64,000 nucleotides of DNA from Aquarana catesbeiana (GCF_042186555.1 NC_133325.1:669505639-669569638), one strand, 5' to 3'; positions 44,881 through 57,568 are shown, numbered from the stretch's first letter. Translations and numbers: made by a program. The notes: generated by a model from the letters alone, not told the origin.

Positions 44881-45126
44881 ATGTCTCTAGCGAGTTCTAG
44901 CCAAGTTGAGGCCTTGAAGGAAAAAGTCTCTTCCATGACACCCTCGGCCATGATCGGGCTGGAGTTCTTCACTGCCTTGGGAGACTTTGTGTCAAAGTGC
45001 CAGAGAAATACTCCAACGTACTCTGAAGGTGGGTACCAGAAACTCAGGGCCAACTTTGAAGAGTGGCTGGTGCAGGCCACACAAGCCCTGAATGAATGGG
45101 ACATTCCTGAGACTCAAAAGAAGTAG
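44881..45126 (+). pseudogene. Retroviral leader/gag-like remnant
   Basis: An 81-codon frame between primer site and 3' LTR. Helical, acidic, no zinc knuckle or major homology region visible. Its position suggests the start of gag, but I cannot identify a domain. Upstream sequence from 44610 in the same region has stops. Described only as a remnant. Confidence 0.35.
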
Positions 45127-45511
45127 AGAATTACAGAGAGTACTTGTGATTTGTTGTGATTTGTGATTTGTTGTGAATTGTTGCTATTAAAGTGTTTGCC
45201 TCTGCTCTTGGGGTTATTCGCAGTTGTGGAATCCCCTTAAAGCAGCCTGACTATACTATTGAGTTATTTTGCTCTTGGTTCTGAGTTATTGCTCTCAAGT
45301 TAATTCACTTGAAAATATACTGCTACTGTCTGTTACTTTTCCACAGAAGTTTTACAGTAAAGACAATTTCTGTGTTTTATCATAAGGTATGTGTTTTTCA
45401 TTGGTGCTTGCACTTACACTATTGCCAGGTGTGCCAGAGGGACCAAGACTGTTCTTGGGGTTGGAGGCAGAGTACAGAACCAAACAAACTCAAGGGGTGG
45501 TGCTACACGTT

Positions 45512-46060
45512 AATACTGGGGAGTGAAGTGTGTGTGCTGCAGTGTAGACCTTACTGGTGATGTGAATACTAAAGAGGAAGGCTTGTGTTCTGTAGCAAAT
45601 CTCCCAGTGATCATAATAGTACTTTGTGTACTGGAGTGACTGCTAATTAGAGTAATCTGTGTGTGCTGGAGTGCAGCTCTCACTGGTGGCATGGATACTG
45701 GGAGGTTAGCTGTTTTTGTTGGGTCGACATGCATACTGGAGTTTGAAGTTGTTTGCTGGAGTGCAGATCCTAACGGTGGAATGGATACTGGGAAGTAAGC
45801 TGTGAGTACTGGACTGCAGATTAGAAATAAGCAAATCTGATGGTCATTTGTAGGGCTAATAGGAAAGCGGATTGGAGGATCCCAGAAGACACCATTTTTG
45901 GAGAAACACATCAGATGGAGACTGTGTGTGACGTCATTGCGGCTGGCTGGACGGGTGACACCGTGGCTGGCTCGTTTGTTATGCTCATTTTTCTTTGCCT
46001 CATTTTAAGTGTATTTTTTATCTTTTAATAAATCCATTTAACTGATTTATGCTATGAGGC
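45512..46060 (+). repeat. Degenerate tandem repeats
   Basis: Two to four diverged units around GGATACTGGGAGGTTAGCTG / CTGGAGTGCAGATCCTAA (45640-45830), unit roughly 85-110 bp. No coding region. Confidence 0.45.
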
Positions 46061-47700
46061 TTCTTCCTATTTTATATATGTTACTCTGATGAGTGGATGC
46101 CATCTGATTCAAGCTGTGGAGACATGCTTTCTTTGAAGCCATCGCATTGGATATTGAATGCAGGCTGTTTATGATCTCTGTAACTGAGATCGACTTGTTT
46201 GGGTAAGAGGCCATCTGCTTACAATTTAGGAGCACCTCTTGCCACATTGGAGCACTTTTGGAGTGGTTGTACGTTGTGAATCACCCAGCACTATACTCTA
46301 TTGGCACTTTCTTTATGGACTTTATATTCGTTATATTAACATTTTGATTCGTATTGCACTTTGCACAGTATTTTAACACTTGCACTTTATTGAATTTCTA
46401 TATGCAATCAAATTTGTTAGATTTATTCAAGGTTAAATTCACGTGTGTTTAATTTAAAGGCACATTGCACTATTTAACTTTATTGCTTTTTATATGCAAT
46501 TGTTTTTTGTTAGATCAATCCAGAATTGACTGTCACATATATTTAAAGGAACAGTGCACCATTTTGTATTTGTATTGTATTTGTTCTTTATTCAGGATTT
46601 GAGTTGCAGCAGTTCCATAAGGGTCTAGCGTGAATTTTTTTTTTTAGTTTTGAGTATAAGTACTATGAATCTAATATATTCAAAATATATTATATAATAT
46701 TTCATTATATAAAATACATTCCAAGGTATTCCTTACAGATGACTTTCAAATATTACAATATAATATTTATAACAAGCGAATTTGAATATTCTGGCATTCT
46801 AGTATTCTGGTATTTTGTTATAGTTATTGTATACCCATTGTAATGTATTATACCATGAGGATTAGGCTAACTAGATTTTGTTTATTTTCACTGGACCTTC
46901 CTGCACTCACAGATAAAATGTATTCCTATTATTAAAATTCTGTATTTATTTGTTGTGCATTAATATAGGTTTACAATACATCTGTCTAGGTTCATTGGGA
47001 TCCTTATTGCTGTTGATAGCACAATCGAATCTCCAATACTTTAGGCAGTATCTCGAATTGCATGTCATGGTATTAATTGTTCAAGGGGAACCTGTAACAA
47101 CAGGATACTGAGGTTTTATATGCTTGCCAAATTGCCACTCAGGTTTCAGGGCAGTGTGAGGACAGTTCTCTTAGATAAGCACATTTTGCTGACCACATTT
47201 GCATAAAGAAGGAACAGAGTATGAGTAATGCAAGTGCAACTTTTATACGGCTGAAACAGTTATGCACAAGCCTTGGTATATCAAAACACCTAATGTCAGC
47301 ATTTTGACTCTCAGTGCAGCAAGTCTAGTCTATTACCCTTAAAATGTCATTATTTAAGGGTTTATTAAAAGATGGACATTAATTACCATTTACCAATTAC
47401 AGGAACCATCCCTAGAAAAGTTGGAAAGAAACTCCTGGATTTCATTTTTTGCATAACCCAGCTAGACCAGACCTAACACAGATCAATATGTGGAGTGTTG
47501 CCAAAAAGCAAATGTTTACAGACTTAAAACCAGACATGATTGGATATTTGTGGCCTAAGGCTGTGGTCTTGTCAGCTCCCAGTCATAGAGACCAGGAGCT
47601 GCCTGTGACAGCTTAGTCGCTCTGCTCAGTCAGTGTGACCACCCTCCCTGCTGTCTCACATATGCATTAGGTCGTCGGCAACAGGCTAATGACAACAGGC
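46061..47700. other. Unclassified AT-rich sequence, partly PLE-3'-like
   Basis: 46070-46560 is T-rich and shares the GGGTAAGAGGC motif and style of the PLE 3' noncoding regions. 46640-46800 is very AT-rich. No coding region. Confidence 0.35.
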
Positions 47701-49180
47701 TAATCCATATCACAAATATTTGTAGTAGAGCTAATGGTATTTCCTATAGAGAATGGAATCCACCTACTTCTCCCTCTTACCTCCCACCCAGTCCAGCATG
47801 TGATGTTGTGTGCATACATGACATACACATGTAATCTGCATGATGTCATGGCACCCAGTGTAACTAGAGACACTCCAGTCAGAGTTAATACTGGGTGAGT
47901 GTAGCTTCACCTTTAACAGCCCCTTCCCTAAGGCAAGCAGGCCTACCAGTACTGGGTTGGCCCCAGGGCTTAATACACAAAACGATATACTCTGGCTGTA
48001 GAATGTTGCTAGTGGACCAAAGGTAGAAGAGAGTGGACATAGCATACAGCGTTGGAAGAAACAAGATGGAAGGCACTCTGCAGAGGTCAGGACTGACGGC
48101 TAGCAGCAGGCATAATTCATGAACATAGCAAAGGTCAGGACAGGCTGCAGACAGTAGAGAAATCCAAAATCTTAGCAAAGGTCAGGGCAAGCAGCAGACA
48201 GTAGATGTATCTAGTAACATAGCAGAGATAAGCAACAGGCACAAATATATAAACACTTATTCAGTAGGAAATGCTATCACAAGCACATAGGCTCAGGCTG
48301 GTGTACTTTAAATAAAGTTCTCCTGCACCTTGGATCAGTTCTAGAACTGGGGAGCATGTGGCAAGACTCATTACCCCACTGCTGACAAGGAAGATGGTGA
48401 AAGTATAGGGTGGGAGCAAGTAGCTGCTGGGAGGAGCTGGGAGATTAGCAAAGGACAGAGGAGGAGCAGAGATGTATGTAGTTGCCAAGCAACCCAGGAT
48501 GCAGACCACTGCTTAGAGGAGCGATGCTTCTTCCCATTGCCTAGGCAGGATGCAAATTGCTATGAGCTGCGGGCAGACAGCGAGGGCCGCTGGAGGACAG
48601 GTAAATATGCAAGCTGTCCAACACCGCTCAGCTCTGCTGAGTAAACTCCACCTATATTTTTATTACTTTTTCTCTTCTATCAACATACTCATTACGCTGG
48701 AGATGTTTTTTCTTTTCATTTAAGACTGTTCCTTGCTTTTTTGGTGGTATCAGGTATAGGGTCTTTTAGAGCCTATACAACTGCAAAGACACTGAGTACT
48801 CTAGGACTGTAAATTTACAATGCATCTATTACTTCCTCCTAATCTCGTGAAGAAGCATTCTTCCTTTGATAAGGAATTTCTTGACAAATGGTCCATTCAT
48901 ATGTGCACCTTCCAGTTCTTCCCACTAGTAAGAAGCTCATCACTCTGGCTGATGGTCCCTTTACCCTTAGATGGTTAGACTTCTTATTGAAGAAGTCTAT
49001 TTATGAAAAATGCACTATACGAATTTGACAAACATTTGCACACCTGCAACTAAAAAAAAAAGAAAAAATACGTCAATTTTTTGTTGAGGCTGTGGAAATT
49101 ATTGTCACATTCAAACAACACATTTTTCATAAACAGACCCCTTGGTCTCAGCTTGAATTAACTGGAACTACTCTACACCT
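47701..49180. other. Unclassified; degenerate tandem units at 48060-48240
   Basis: CATAGCAAAGGTCAGGACAG-type units recur three to four times between 48060 and 48240. Otherwise no coding region or paired ends found. Confidence 0.4.
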
Positions 49181-49189
49181 CTGTTGGGG

Positions 49190-49430
49190 GATGGCAAGCA
49201 CAAAAGAAACACCACTCTGATCTCTGAAGCCCACTATGAAAGGTATGGAAAACGGCACACCCAAATCCAGGTGCTCCAAAGCTCAGGATGTCCTTCCTAC
49301 ATCCAAAAACTAATGAAACGAAAGAGCCGCCACTATTGGAAAATCCATTTGCGATCTTTATTAGGGCATGACCTATTTAAAATGACAGCTAACGCGTTTC
49401 AGCACAAGCTTTGTTCACAGCATTACTATA
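49190..49430 (-). mobile_element. PLE 3'-end fragment (reverse)
   Basis: On the reverse strand: a hammerhead-like core (49420-49391: CTGTGAA...GAAACGCGTT), then a tail with AATAAAG (49365-49359). Same layout as the other PLE ends. No coding part attached. Confidence 0.5.
49391..49420 (-). ncRNA. Hammerhead-like core (reverse strand)
   Basis: GAAACGCGTT is intact, with a possible 2-bp stem III and an allowed base at the cleavage position. The CTGATGA box reads CTGTGAA, one base short. ACAA/TTGT can form stem II. Confidence 0.4.
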
Positions 49431-50949
49431 ATTTGTGAAACCATGTTTCAAAGGATCACAGTTCATCCTCAGTTGGATTGCTTTTGGGCATATCATTAGC
49501 CTACATATATCTACTGTACTATTCCTGTGTCTCTCAAGGGACGATAAAGAAAAAAGGATTTTTGGGCTTAATGTAAAATCTTTGGGAGACACAGGTCCCT
49601 ACTGGTCTTATGCACTGCTTGCTCACAAACTAAGGCATGATGGTTGGAGATCTATAGGTGGCTGGATTAATATCTTTTGTTTTCCAGTGTACTAAACTCT
49701 CAAAAGTGGCAATATAACCCATTGGTCTAAGATTATCTACTATTCTTATGGCCCTCTATGGACTCCAAGAAAAAGATGTTACAGTACGTACAAAAATCTT
49801 ATTTTTCTGAATAACATTTGTATAGACAATGCAGTCTACAAAAACATTGACACTACCTGTTAAAGTAAATTAGTGGAAATATGCCCAAGATTCACCCAGT
49901 GAAAACTACATTTCTGACTGTTGACAACATTTGTTTTTGAATAGGAATATTGTAACATTAAAAAGTAATTGCTAGATTCAAATAGATTTTGTTGACATTC
50001 TGGTTTCCAGTCTTCTTTCTTTTTCTGCTGAGTGACAAATATGGCATTTAAGCAATTAGGAAAAGAAACCCTGCCCCTTCTTACTCTCTGAACTGTTTAG
50101 GGATCTAAAATATACCATACACTTAGTTCAGTAGGGAGGGGGGTGACAATCTACTTGCCCCCTCCTGTGAGAAAACGGGTATATGGTACATAAGCGCCTG
50201 CTTTTCAGTATCTCTTTCTAGGCATCAGGAGTGCTGAAGAGCTCAGTGCCTGTCAGCACCACACCCTGGTGCTTTGGGAAGGGAACCCCTGCCTGGTTGT
50301 GTTCTGGGAATGGGGGTGATGTACACTTTTTTTCCTACTATGAGAAAAAAACAAAAAAATTAAATGTAACCCTTTCTGTTGGAAACAGCGCGACATGGTG
50401 CTTTTTGTGAAAGTGTTAGAGTATCAATATAGAAAATATAGAAAAAAAGGGAACCGAGTTTTCCTTAGGGCCTGTCAATATCAAGCTTTTTCCATTGTTG
50501 AATATCCTGAAAGCAAGTACCCCTCCAAACTGCACTCTCCCTCTCCAGTCAGCGGTGAAGCAGGTGCCAGCCCAAGAAGCCTGTCCTCACTTAGCTCTCA
50601 AAAGCAAACATCCAAGGAAGGACACACACTGATAATATCACACTACGTACATGAAAGTTTATTCCACCAAACAGGCTTTATGATGGTCCCTATACCGATG
50701 CCTGCTTATGCGTTTCCCCTCAATTTGGCCTAATCATAAAGATGCTGGTGTCCAGGGCAGGGGGTTACTAATATACAGCATGTAATGAAAAAACATGTTT
50801 TCTTTTGACACTATACTTTTATCACACCCATGTAGTCCCGTATTTGCCCATAAGAAGAAAAAAGGACTATCAAAAACACTGAGGTTTATTCTTAATGTCC
50901 CAAGTGGAACACGTTCTCCTTTCTCATCAAAAAAACCTAATCAATGAAT
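49431..50949. other. Unclassified sequence
   Basis: No domain in the short frames (49435-49695, 50395-50733). 50640-50760 has GGGGAAACGC on the reverse strand, weakly like a PLE end, but no stem was found. Confidence 0.35.
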
Positions 50950-52390
50950 ACTAATTTTGGTATAATCATTGGGTTTCCACTAATAAAAAGGTAGTATGAG
51001 TTCCAGAATTTATAGTCTAGATATTTCCAAACTGACTTCTTAGACTTTAGAGTGTCTCTAAAAATGTTGATTCACAATTATTTCTGGAGAATACATTTTT
51101 CTTTACATGCAATAAAAAAATTGCCAAATAAACTATTAATAAACTACATTTAATTGGGGTGCTCCAACTGCAAATTTATAATATTATCATTATTAAAGAG
51201 CCAGGATAGAACAGTTTTTATCAACATGGCCATAGTATAAGAAGCTATATTTGGGAGTTCCATCCCACTCTGTCTAGAATATACAGTAAAACCTTGGACT
51301 GCGAGCATAATTCGTTCCAGAAACATGCTTGTAATTCAAAGACCTTGTATATCAAAGCAAATTTCCCCATAAGAAATAATAGAAACTCAAATGATTTAGT
51401 TCCACAACCATTTATTCATGGGTCCTTCAGTTTATAGTCCATATAAAAAGATTATAGCAATGTGACCAGGTTGTGTAACCATAAAATGTCTATCCACAAA
51501 TTGAAGATTCCACAAGGGGATTAGAAGCAAAATCCAGCAGGAGCTACAGAGTATAAAAGAGAAGAGAGGCACCTCTTAGTATAGCAATATGTTGCTAAAT
51601 GTTGTACCTCCATTAAATGTAACCATATTGCTACACTTAGAAGCGCCTCTTTTCTCTTTTATACTCAATTGTGACATGACGATATTTGTTTATCAAGACA
51701 TAGCTTGTATGTCAAGTCAAAATGAATTAAAAAATTTTGCTTGTCTTGCAAAACGCTCTCAAACCAAGTTACTCTCAAACCAAGGATTTACTGTAATACT
51801 AATCCATTTATTCTACTCATTTCCCCTCTTTGTACAAATTGTTTAATCCCCTTATTCAATCTCCACAAATCCTCCATGTAAATCAGAAGGAGCAAAGATT
51901 GGATCAAATACATCAGTCTTTGCAAGATATCAGATTTGGTCAAATTCATCTGCCCACTTAACGATAAAGGCAGCTCCTCCCATTTCTTTAAATGTTTAAG
52001 CACACAGTTTATAACAGGAGGATAGCTGAGGTCATATATCTTATCCACGTTTTTAGAAATTTTTTATTCCAAATATTAATAAACATCTGAGTGCATTCTC
52101 TACCAGGAGGACTATACCCACCACTCTTATTTAAGCATAAATATTCTGACTTTTTCAAATTAATTTTGTAACCTGCAAATGATCCAAATCTCTCAATAAA
52201 GTCTATACTCATTGATAGGTAATTATGTGGTTCAGAAACATACGAGACCAGAACATCTGCATAAAACGAGACATTCACTACTTTATTTCCCACCAATACT
52301 CCAGGGAGTTGTTTTCTGAGATAACAGCGAATCCACTGCAAGATTAAATATTGAAGGTAAAATTAGACACCTCTGTCTTATTCCTCAAAA
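50950..52390 (-). pseudogene. L1/Tx1-type LINE ORF2 fragment (reverse), split by a mariner MITE
   Basis: On the reverse strand, 52341-52009 encodes the RT palm: YAD (with the second catalytic Asp lost: FYADVLVSYVSEP), then FGSFAGYKINLKKSEYL. It is followed in another frame (52048-51797) by a WEELPLSLSGQMNL-like thumb block. After the MITE at 51284-51794 the protein continues (GMELPN.., LSWLF) to about 51150. Multiple stops and frameshifts. The conserved spacing supports an L1/Tx1-group RT. Confidence 0.75.
51284..51794. mobile_element. Mariner-type MITE inserted in the LINE
   Basis: Flanked by TA (51282-51283; 51795-51796). Ends CAGTAAAACCTTGGACTG and CAAACCAAGGATTTACTG. Noncoding interior. 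The insertion interrupts the LINE frame, so it is younger than the LINE. Confidence 0.88.
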
Positions 52391-52406
52391 AATCTCAAAC
52401 CTCTTA

Positions 52407-53797
52407 AGCCTCGTACACACGATCGGATTTTCCACAGACAAAACCTCTGACTTTTGTCCGAAGGGAGTTGGCCAGGAACTTGACTTGCATACAAACGGCA
52501 AGGAATTGTCAGCCAACAAACACGAACGTAGTGACATACTACGTGGTTTTTCAGCTCTTTAGCGCCACCCTTTGGGTTCCTTCTGCTAATTTCGTGTTAG
52601 TAGAAGTTTGGTGAGTGTTGATTCACGCTTTTTATTTCACGCTTTTCATTTCGCGCTTTTCATTTCACTCTTTTCATTTTGCACTTTTCAGTTCGTTTCT
52701 GAATGGCCGTTCCTCAACCAGCCATGTTGCGGTATCAGAGGAGATAACGTGTTATTTATTAGTGGCTTTGTAGTTATTGCTTTGACCCAAGTGCAGTCCA
52801 GGAACAGAAGAAGGAGGATTTCTTGGACCAAAAATTGGTTGCTTTATTAATCGTGACCAATTATGTCATATGCCTTTGCTGCGGGAGCTCCAGGAGCTCC
52901 AGGAGAATAATCCAGATGATTTTCGGAATTATCTCCGGATGACAGACCCTACTTTCACCAACTCTTGGCATTGCTGACCCCCTATATTAAGAAGCAGGAC
53001 ACATTGATGAGGCTTTTATTTTATTTTTTGGTTGAATAATGATTTGGTATATTTTCTATATTTTTGGATGCGTAGAATGCACTTTTTGGTTAAGTTCTAT
53101 TGGCAGATAGCATGTCTAATTTTATTTGTTTTTTTTTTTTTAATGCACAATAAAAAAATTATGGAGAAAAATACTTGGCATTGTGTTTTACTTCAAATGA
53201 CAGTTTGGGAATAGGCAGTTACATTTTAAAAAATACAATGTAAAATTAACAAGGGACACCAAAATAGTTGTATCTTTGATCTTAAAAACTACGGGATAAT
53301 GGCGTTGTGGTAACTTGCACCAGAAAAAAAAAATAACAAGCATAATATTATTCTTGATATCACTAGAAAAAAAAGCCTTTGAAAATTTGTTTGCCATAAC
53401 TCCATCAGTATCACCAGCAAAGCAGCTTCATTATTATCCCATTAAAGAAGAAAAAAATGTGCGCTGCATTTCGAGATTTCATAATTTGTTGTGTCATGAA
53501 TGTTAATTCTCTATTACAAACGCTAGTTTACAAGACCGGCCGCTTCCAGCTCCTCCTTGCTTCCGAGCATGCGTGTTTGCACTTTGGACTTTTGTCTGAC
53601 GGACTTGTGTACACACGTTTGGAAAATCCGACAACAGACATTTGTCCGTGGAAAATTTATAAACCTGCCATCCAACATTTGTACACGGAAAGTTGGCCAA
53701 CAGTTGTCTGATGGAGCGTACAAACGGTCGGATTTTCCGCCAACAGCCTGTCATCACAAAATTCCCATCGGAAAATCAGATCGTGTGTATGAGGCTT
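52407..53797 (+). mobile_element. PIF/Harbinger element, internally deleted
   Basis: The ends GCCTCGTACACACGATCGGA and TCAGATCGTGTGTATGAGGC are inverted and lie next to TTAA on both sides (TWA-type target). It contains a remnant of the transposase start (about 52720-52990: AGGAGAATAATCCAGATGAT, readable as ..ENNPDDFRNYLRMTDPTF) in broken frames, then noncoding sequence with an AATAAA (53150-53155). The DDE nuclease core is deleted. Related to 62243-63160. Confidence 0.82.
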
Positions 53798-54537
53798 AAG
53801 ATTTATGGCCATGACCAGACCAGAGGTCTGATCAATGTTCCCCAGACACTGTAAAAAATCGCCACTAAGTGCCCTTTCACACAAACATTCCAATAAGGTC
53901 CACCTGTCCATTTTTTATGTGGACCTGATTAGAACTTCCATTCTCCTCTATGGAGCGGCGATATTCGCTTTGATATACAAGTGCTAAATGAACATGCAAT
54001 CAGATCTGATCCACTGAAAACAGATGATAGGGATCTGTTCCCTTTCCATCCAGCAGATCTGATTGGATGGAAGTTGGGTGTAAACGGACATCCGCCCACC
54101 TATAGAGGAGAACGGGCTGTGTCTGCCTCCATTCTGCATAAGCGGACTGGACATGGACCTGTCATCTGCCTGCTCAGCCAGGATTAGCGAACAGATCCCC
54201 TACTCAGCAAGTGGATCACAGGTGGAGTCTGCCCCATGTGAAAGGCCCCTAATCCACACCTGTTCAATTAATTGCTATCAAAAGCCTTCACATCTGCCAA
54301 GAAGCCCAATTCTTCCAATTCTGAGCTTGTCCTAGTATCAACTTTTTTTGCTTTAAAAATATTCAATTACTGCTAAAAATTGTCCTTTATTTATCAATAA
54401 TGAATGTTCAATAGTCATTGTGGTCTGGAGTAGAAAGGTACTATGAGCTTATATTAAAGTTGAATGCAAATCCCATCCACTTGTATCTAACGCAGCAAAT
54501 TCCTCACTATTTTTTATTGCATATCATGGCTCTAACG
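53798..54537. other. Unclassified sequence
   Basis: A GCCCTTTCACAC-like motif (53871-53882) and GTGAAAGGCCCCTAA (54238-54252) suggest a diverged MITE of the 24830 family. No coding region. Confidence 0.4.
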
Positions 54538-54885
54538 CAGTGTTTGTCAACCTTTTTTCAGTCAAGGCACCCATTAAAATATGTACAATCTCAAGGAACC
54601 CCATTCTAAAATGTAAAAAACTGACCTAATAGTTTTACGTAATGTAGCAACATGCACACACATAGGGCACACAACTTTAGAGGTGATTTAGTCTTCCAAA
54701 GCAAATACACTGTTGCACACAGGTTCTAACTAGTATTCCAATGTTTCTTTTCTTCAGTCTCCCTTCCTCATTTAGCTAATGTGACCCCAGAGCTGACAGA
54801 GAGGGGCAGGGGAGACAAGGATGCTTTGCAGGCTCCCGATATCCTCCTTAACCAATGGTGTCATTGGTTGTTAAGACGCCGGTGG

Positions 54886-56091
54886 CAGTGTTGCCAACCC
54901 CCCCCCCCCCAAATGAAATTTACTGGCAGGACGCCAAAATTTACAAACGGCACCAATTTTTAACTGGCAAAAAAACATGAAATTTAATCTAAAATGCCTG
55001 TTTTCAGTGCTAAACAGTGCAAATATCAATTTTTAAACTATAAACATGTTGCTAGTGCTATTCACAATGTGTTTAAGTTAAACAAAAGTCTAAAACCATA
55101 TTTCTCCATTTACATGGAATGGGAGGGGTCAGAGGCTGCACGGAATGGTACAGGAGGGATCAGAGGCTGCGTGGATACGGTACAGGGGGTCAGAGGCTGC
55201 ATGGATATGGTACAGGGGGTCAAAGGCTGCATGGATATGGTACAGGGGGTCAGAGGCTGCATGGTACGGGGGTCAGAGGCTGTATGGACATGGTACGGGG
55301 GTCAGAAGCGTCATGGACATGGTATGGGGGTCAGAGGCTGCATGGACATGGTACAGAGGGTCAGAGGCTGCATGGTACGGGGGTCAGAGGCTGTATGGAC
55401 ATGGTACGGGGGTCAGAAGCTTCATGGACATGGTACGGGGGTCAGAGGCTGCATGGACATGGTACAGAGGGTCAGAGGCTGCATGGACATCGTATGGGGG
55501 TCAGAGGCTGCATGGACATGGTATGGGGGTCAGAGGCTGCATGGACATGGTACAGGGTCAGAGACTGCATGGACATGGTACGGGGGTCAGAGGCTGCATG
55601 GGCATGGTATGGGGGTCAGAGGCTGCATGGACATGGTACGGGGGTCAGAGGTTGCTTGTGTAGTGTTCTCCTATTGAATAGCTCAGCTAAGGTCTGCTCT
55701 AGCTGTCCTCCCTCCTTCGGCTCAGGCTCATCAGCACAATGCAAATCAGTTGCTGACTGACCTGGAGTGGATGGTCAGTCAGCAGCGCTCTGTTCAGCAC
55801 TCCCTCCGTTCCAGGCAGAGACAGACCGACCAACCTCCTCCTCTGCTGTCACTGTGGCAAGATGCCGACGAGAACAGAGCGCCTGACATTCAAAAATGGT
55901 GCCAGGTGGTGCCATCACGTCACTGCACATGTGCCCGTCAGGCTTTGGAATGGTGTATGCGCAGTTGCGCTGTCAGCCAGCAGCCATCTTTTTTACGGGC
56001 AAAGGTGCCCATAATAGACATTTACGGGCGGCCCAAAAACGGGCTGAAATTTACTTGCTGCCCGTAAATGAATGGGCGGTTGGCAACACTG
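54886..56091. mobile_element. hAT nonautonomous element with minisatellite
   Basis: Ends CAGTGTTGCCAACC and GGTTGGCAACACTG. Flanks GCCGGTGG (54878-54885) and GCTGGTGG (56092-56099) match at seven of eight. Subterminal TTTACGGGC/GCCCGTAAA motifs. The middle is the tandem array at 55127-55650. No transposase. Confidence 0.82.
55127..55650 (+). repeat. ~29-bp minisatellite
   Basis: About 18 units of GGTCAGAGGCTGCATGGACA followed by TGGTACGGG, some shortened. All three forward frames stay open over it (VRGCMDMV, GQRLHGHGT, SEAAWTWY periods), a repeat by-product. Related to 40228-40703. Confidence 0.9.
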
Positions 56092-56286
56092 GCTGGTGGC
56101 TTAAAGGTTGTAATGATGCACAGTGAAAACCTGCGGCTTTGTTAACTAAATCGCAGGCTTAATCCACCTGCTGGTTTGTATACAATTTTTGGGATATTTT
56201 TAGGCATTTTGCTAAGGCTCCTCTGAAGAAACCTGAAGGTATCCCAGGGTGCCTGGGCACCCTGGTTGAAAAAGGCTGCTCTAGCA

Positions 56287-57488
56287 TAACCTAATTTCCT
56301 TATTGTAAGTGGGTCATTGTCAACCATACCCTGCCACAGAAAATGTACCTCTCTTCCACTGGCTTCCAGAGGTAAATTACCAATGCATGGGTACTCTATT
56401 TTTATATGAAAAATATGCTGTTTTATTGAAAATTTTGTGATGGTAAAAATAAGCTTTTACTCAAACATTTCCAAAGTCCCATTGTCCTCTTCCTATTTTT
56501 TTACCCTAAATATGTTAGTTTTTAGTTTTTTCTTTTGAGACAAACTAGAAAGAAGCTTTCTCATTTTATTACCATGCGTTCACAATCCTGCTCATCTTGC
56601 TTGCAATCTTGCTAAATATTAAATATGTTCAATATTCCTTCAAACTATCTAATTTCTAGATATTGGTGATAAACATTTCTGAGGTATTCCTGGAAAAATC
56701 ACAATATGCATGTTTTACCTTCTTATTTAATCTAATTTTGTTATTACTATTGAATACTTCTAATAATAATTTTTAATTAATAATAATAATTATCTAATTT
56801 TGTGAACTTCTTTTTTTTATAGTGCACTACAAAAGAAATAATGTGTTCCTTAAGAACAGACTTTGACATGTGCCAATATAAACAATGGATTATCTTGGTG
56901 CATTTCATTATCACTGGCAAATGCTTGCACTTTTCTTCTGGCATACTGTCTAAACAAATCATTCTCTTTCAAAAAGTTTGAGAAACTATACCTCCCCATT
57001 CTACCTCTCTTAAACCTAAATGACAAAGCTGAAGTTTAGCTAAAATAAAATTCCCTCCGCTCTTCCTATGTACAAGTTGACATACAGTATATCAGCAGGA
57101 ACTGCCCTAAGCAGTTTGATAGGGTGTGGCAGCCATGGACCGCGTAGGGAAGGTGTCCTTTCCCTTTTAACATTAGAAAAAACACACACACATAAAGCAC
57201 TGGCGCTGAAAGGCCTGATTATGAAAAATAGTCGGGGGACATGCATAAGTATGCTGGTTCATCAATAGCAACAATAAAATTATATTGTAGAGGTAAAAAT
57301 TGAATTAAAAAAATTAAATAAAAAACGAAAAAACAAAAGTTTTTGTAAAATATTGATCGATTAAAGTCGTGAAATAAACATAGAGTTCTAGGGGGTGTGC
57401 CCCTGTCAACTCTGACTCTCTGAAACAAATGCTGCAAAGGGAACGAGGCTGCTTCAGGCGCGGGCTGGGGGACCCGATCACTATGGGA
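56287..57488. other. Unclassified AT-rich sequence
   Basis: No coding region. (TAA)n-like at 56761-56790. Confidence 0.45.
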
Positions 57489-57568
57489 AAGGGAAAGCAA
57501 AAAAGGAAGAGAAGCGCCAGGAAAATCCTAATGCAGCATTATTTTATTTGATTAAAATACAAATTGTT

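Larger units (their letters stand above)
43837..45511 (+). mobile_element. Endogenous retrovirus remnant, heavily deleted
   Basis: The first LTR runs about 43837-44535 (TG...CA). It has a TATA-like TATAAAG near 44179 and ATTAAA near 44211. A primer-binding-site-like CTCGTCCGGGAT follows at 44549-44560, matching the 3' end of tRNA-Pro as in gammaretrovirus-like elements. About 0.6 kb of internal sequence comes next, then a second, 5'-truncated LTR (about 45178-45511) ending again in CTACA. pol and env are absent. No flanking 4-6 bp duplication, consistent with the truncated 3' LTR. Inactive. Confidence 0.75.
54538..56278. mobile_element. Old hAT element
   Basis: Ends CAGTGTTTGTCAACCTTTTT and ACCCTGGTTGAAAAAGGCTG, with imperfect 8-bp flanks CTCTAACG / CTCTAGCA (six of eight match). 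Interrupted by the element at 54886. Noncoding. Confidence 0.65.

Noticed and set aside
50640..50760. Possible further PLE hammerhead (GGGGAAACGC on the reverse strand)
   Set aside because: No CTGANGA box and no stem II could be paired.
54994..55760. Three overlapping forward frames of 170-230 residues
   Set aside because: All three frames are open over a 29-bp minisatellite, so this is not coding evidence.
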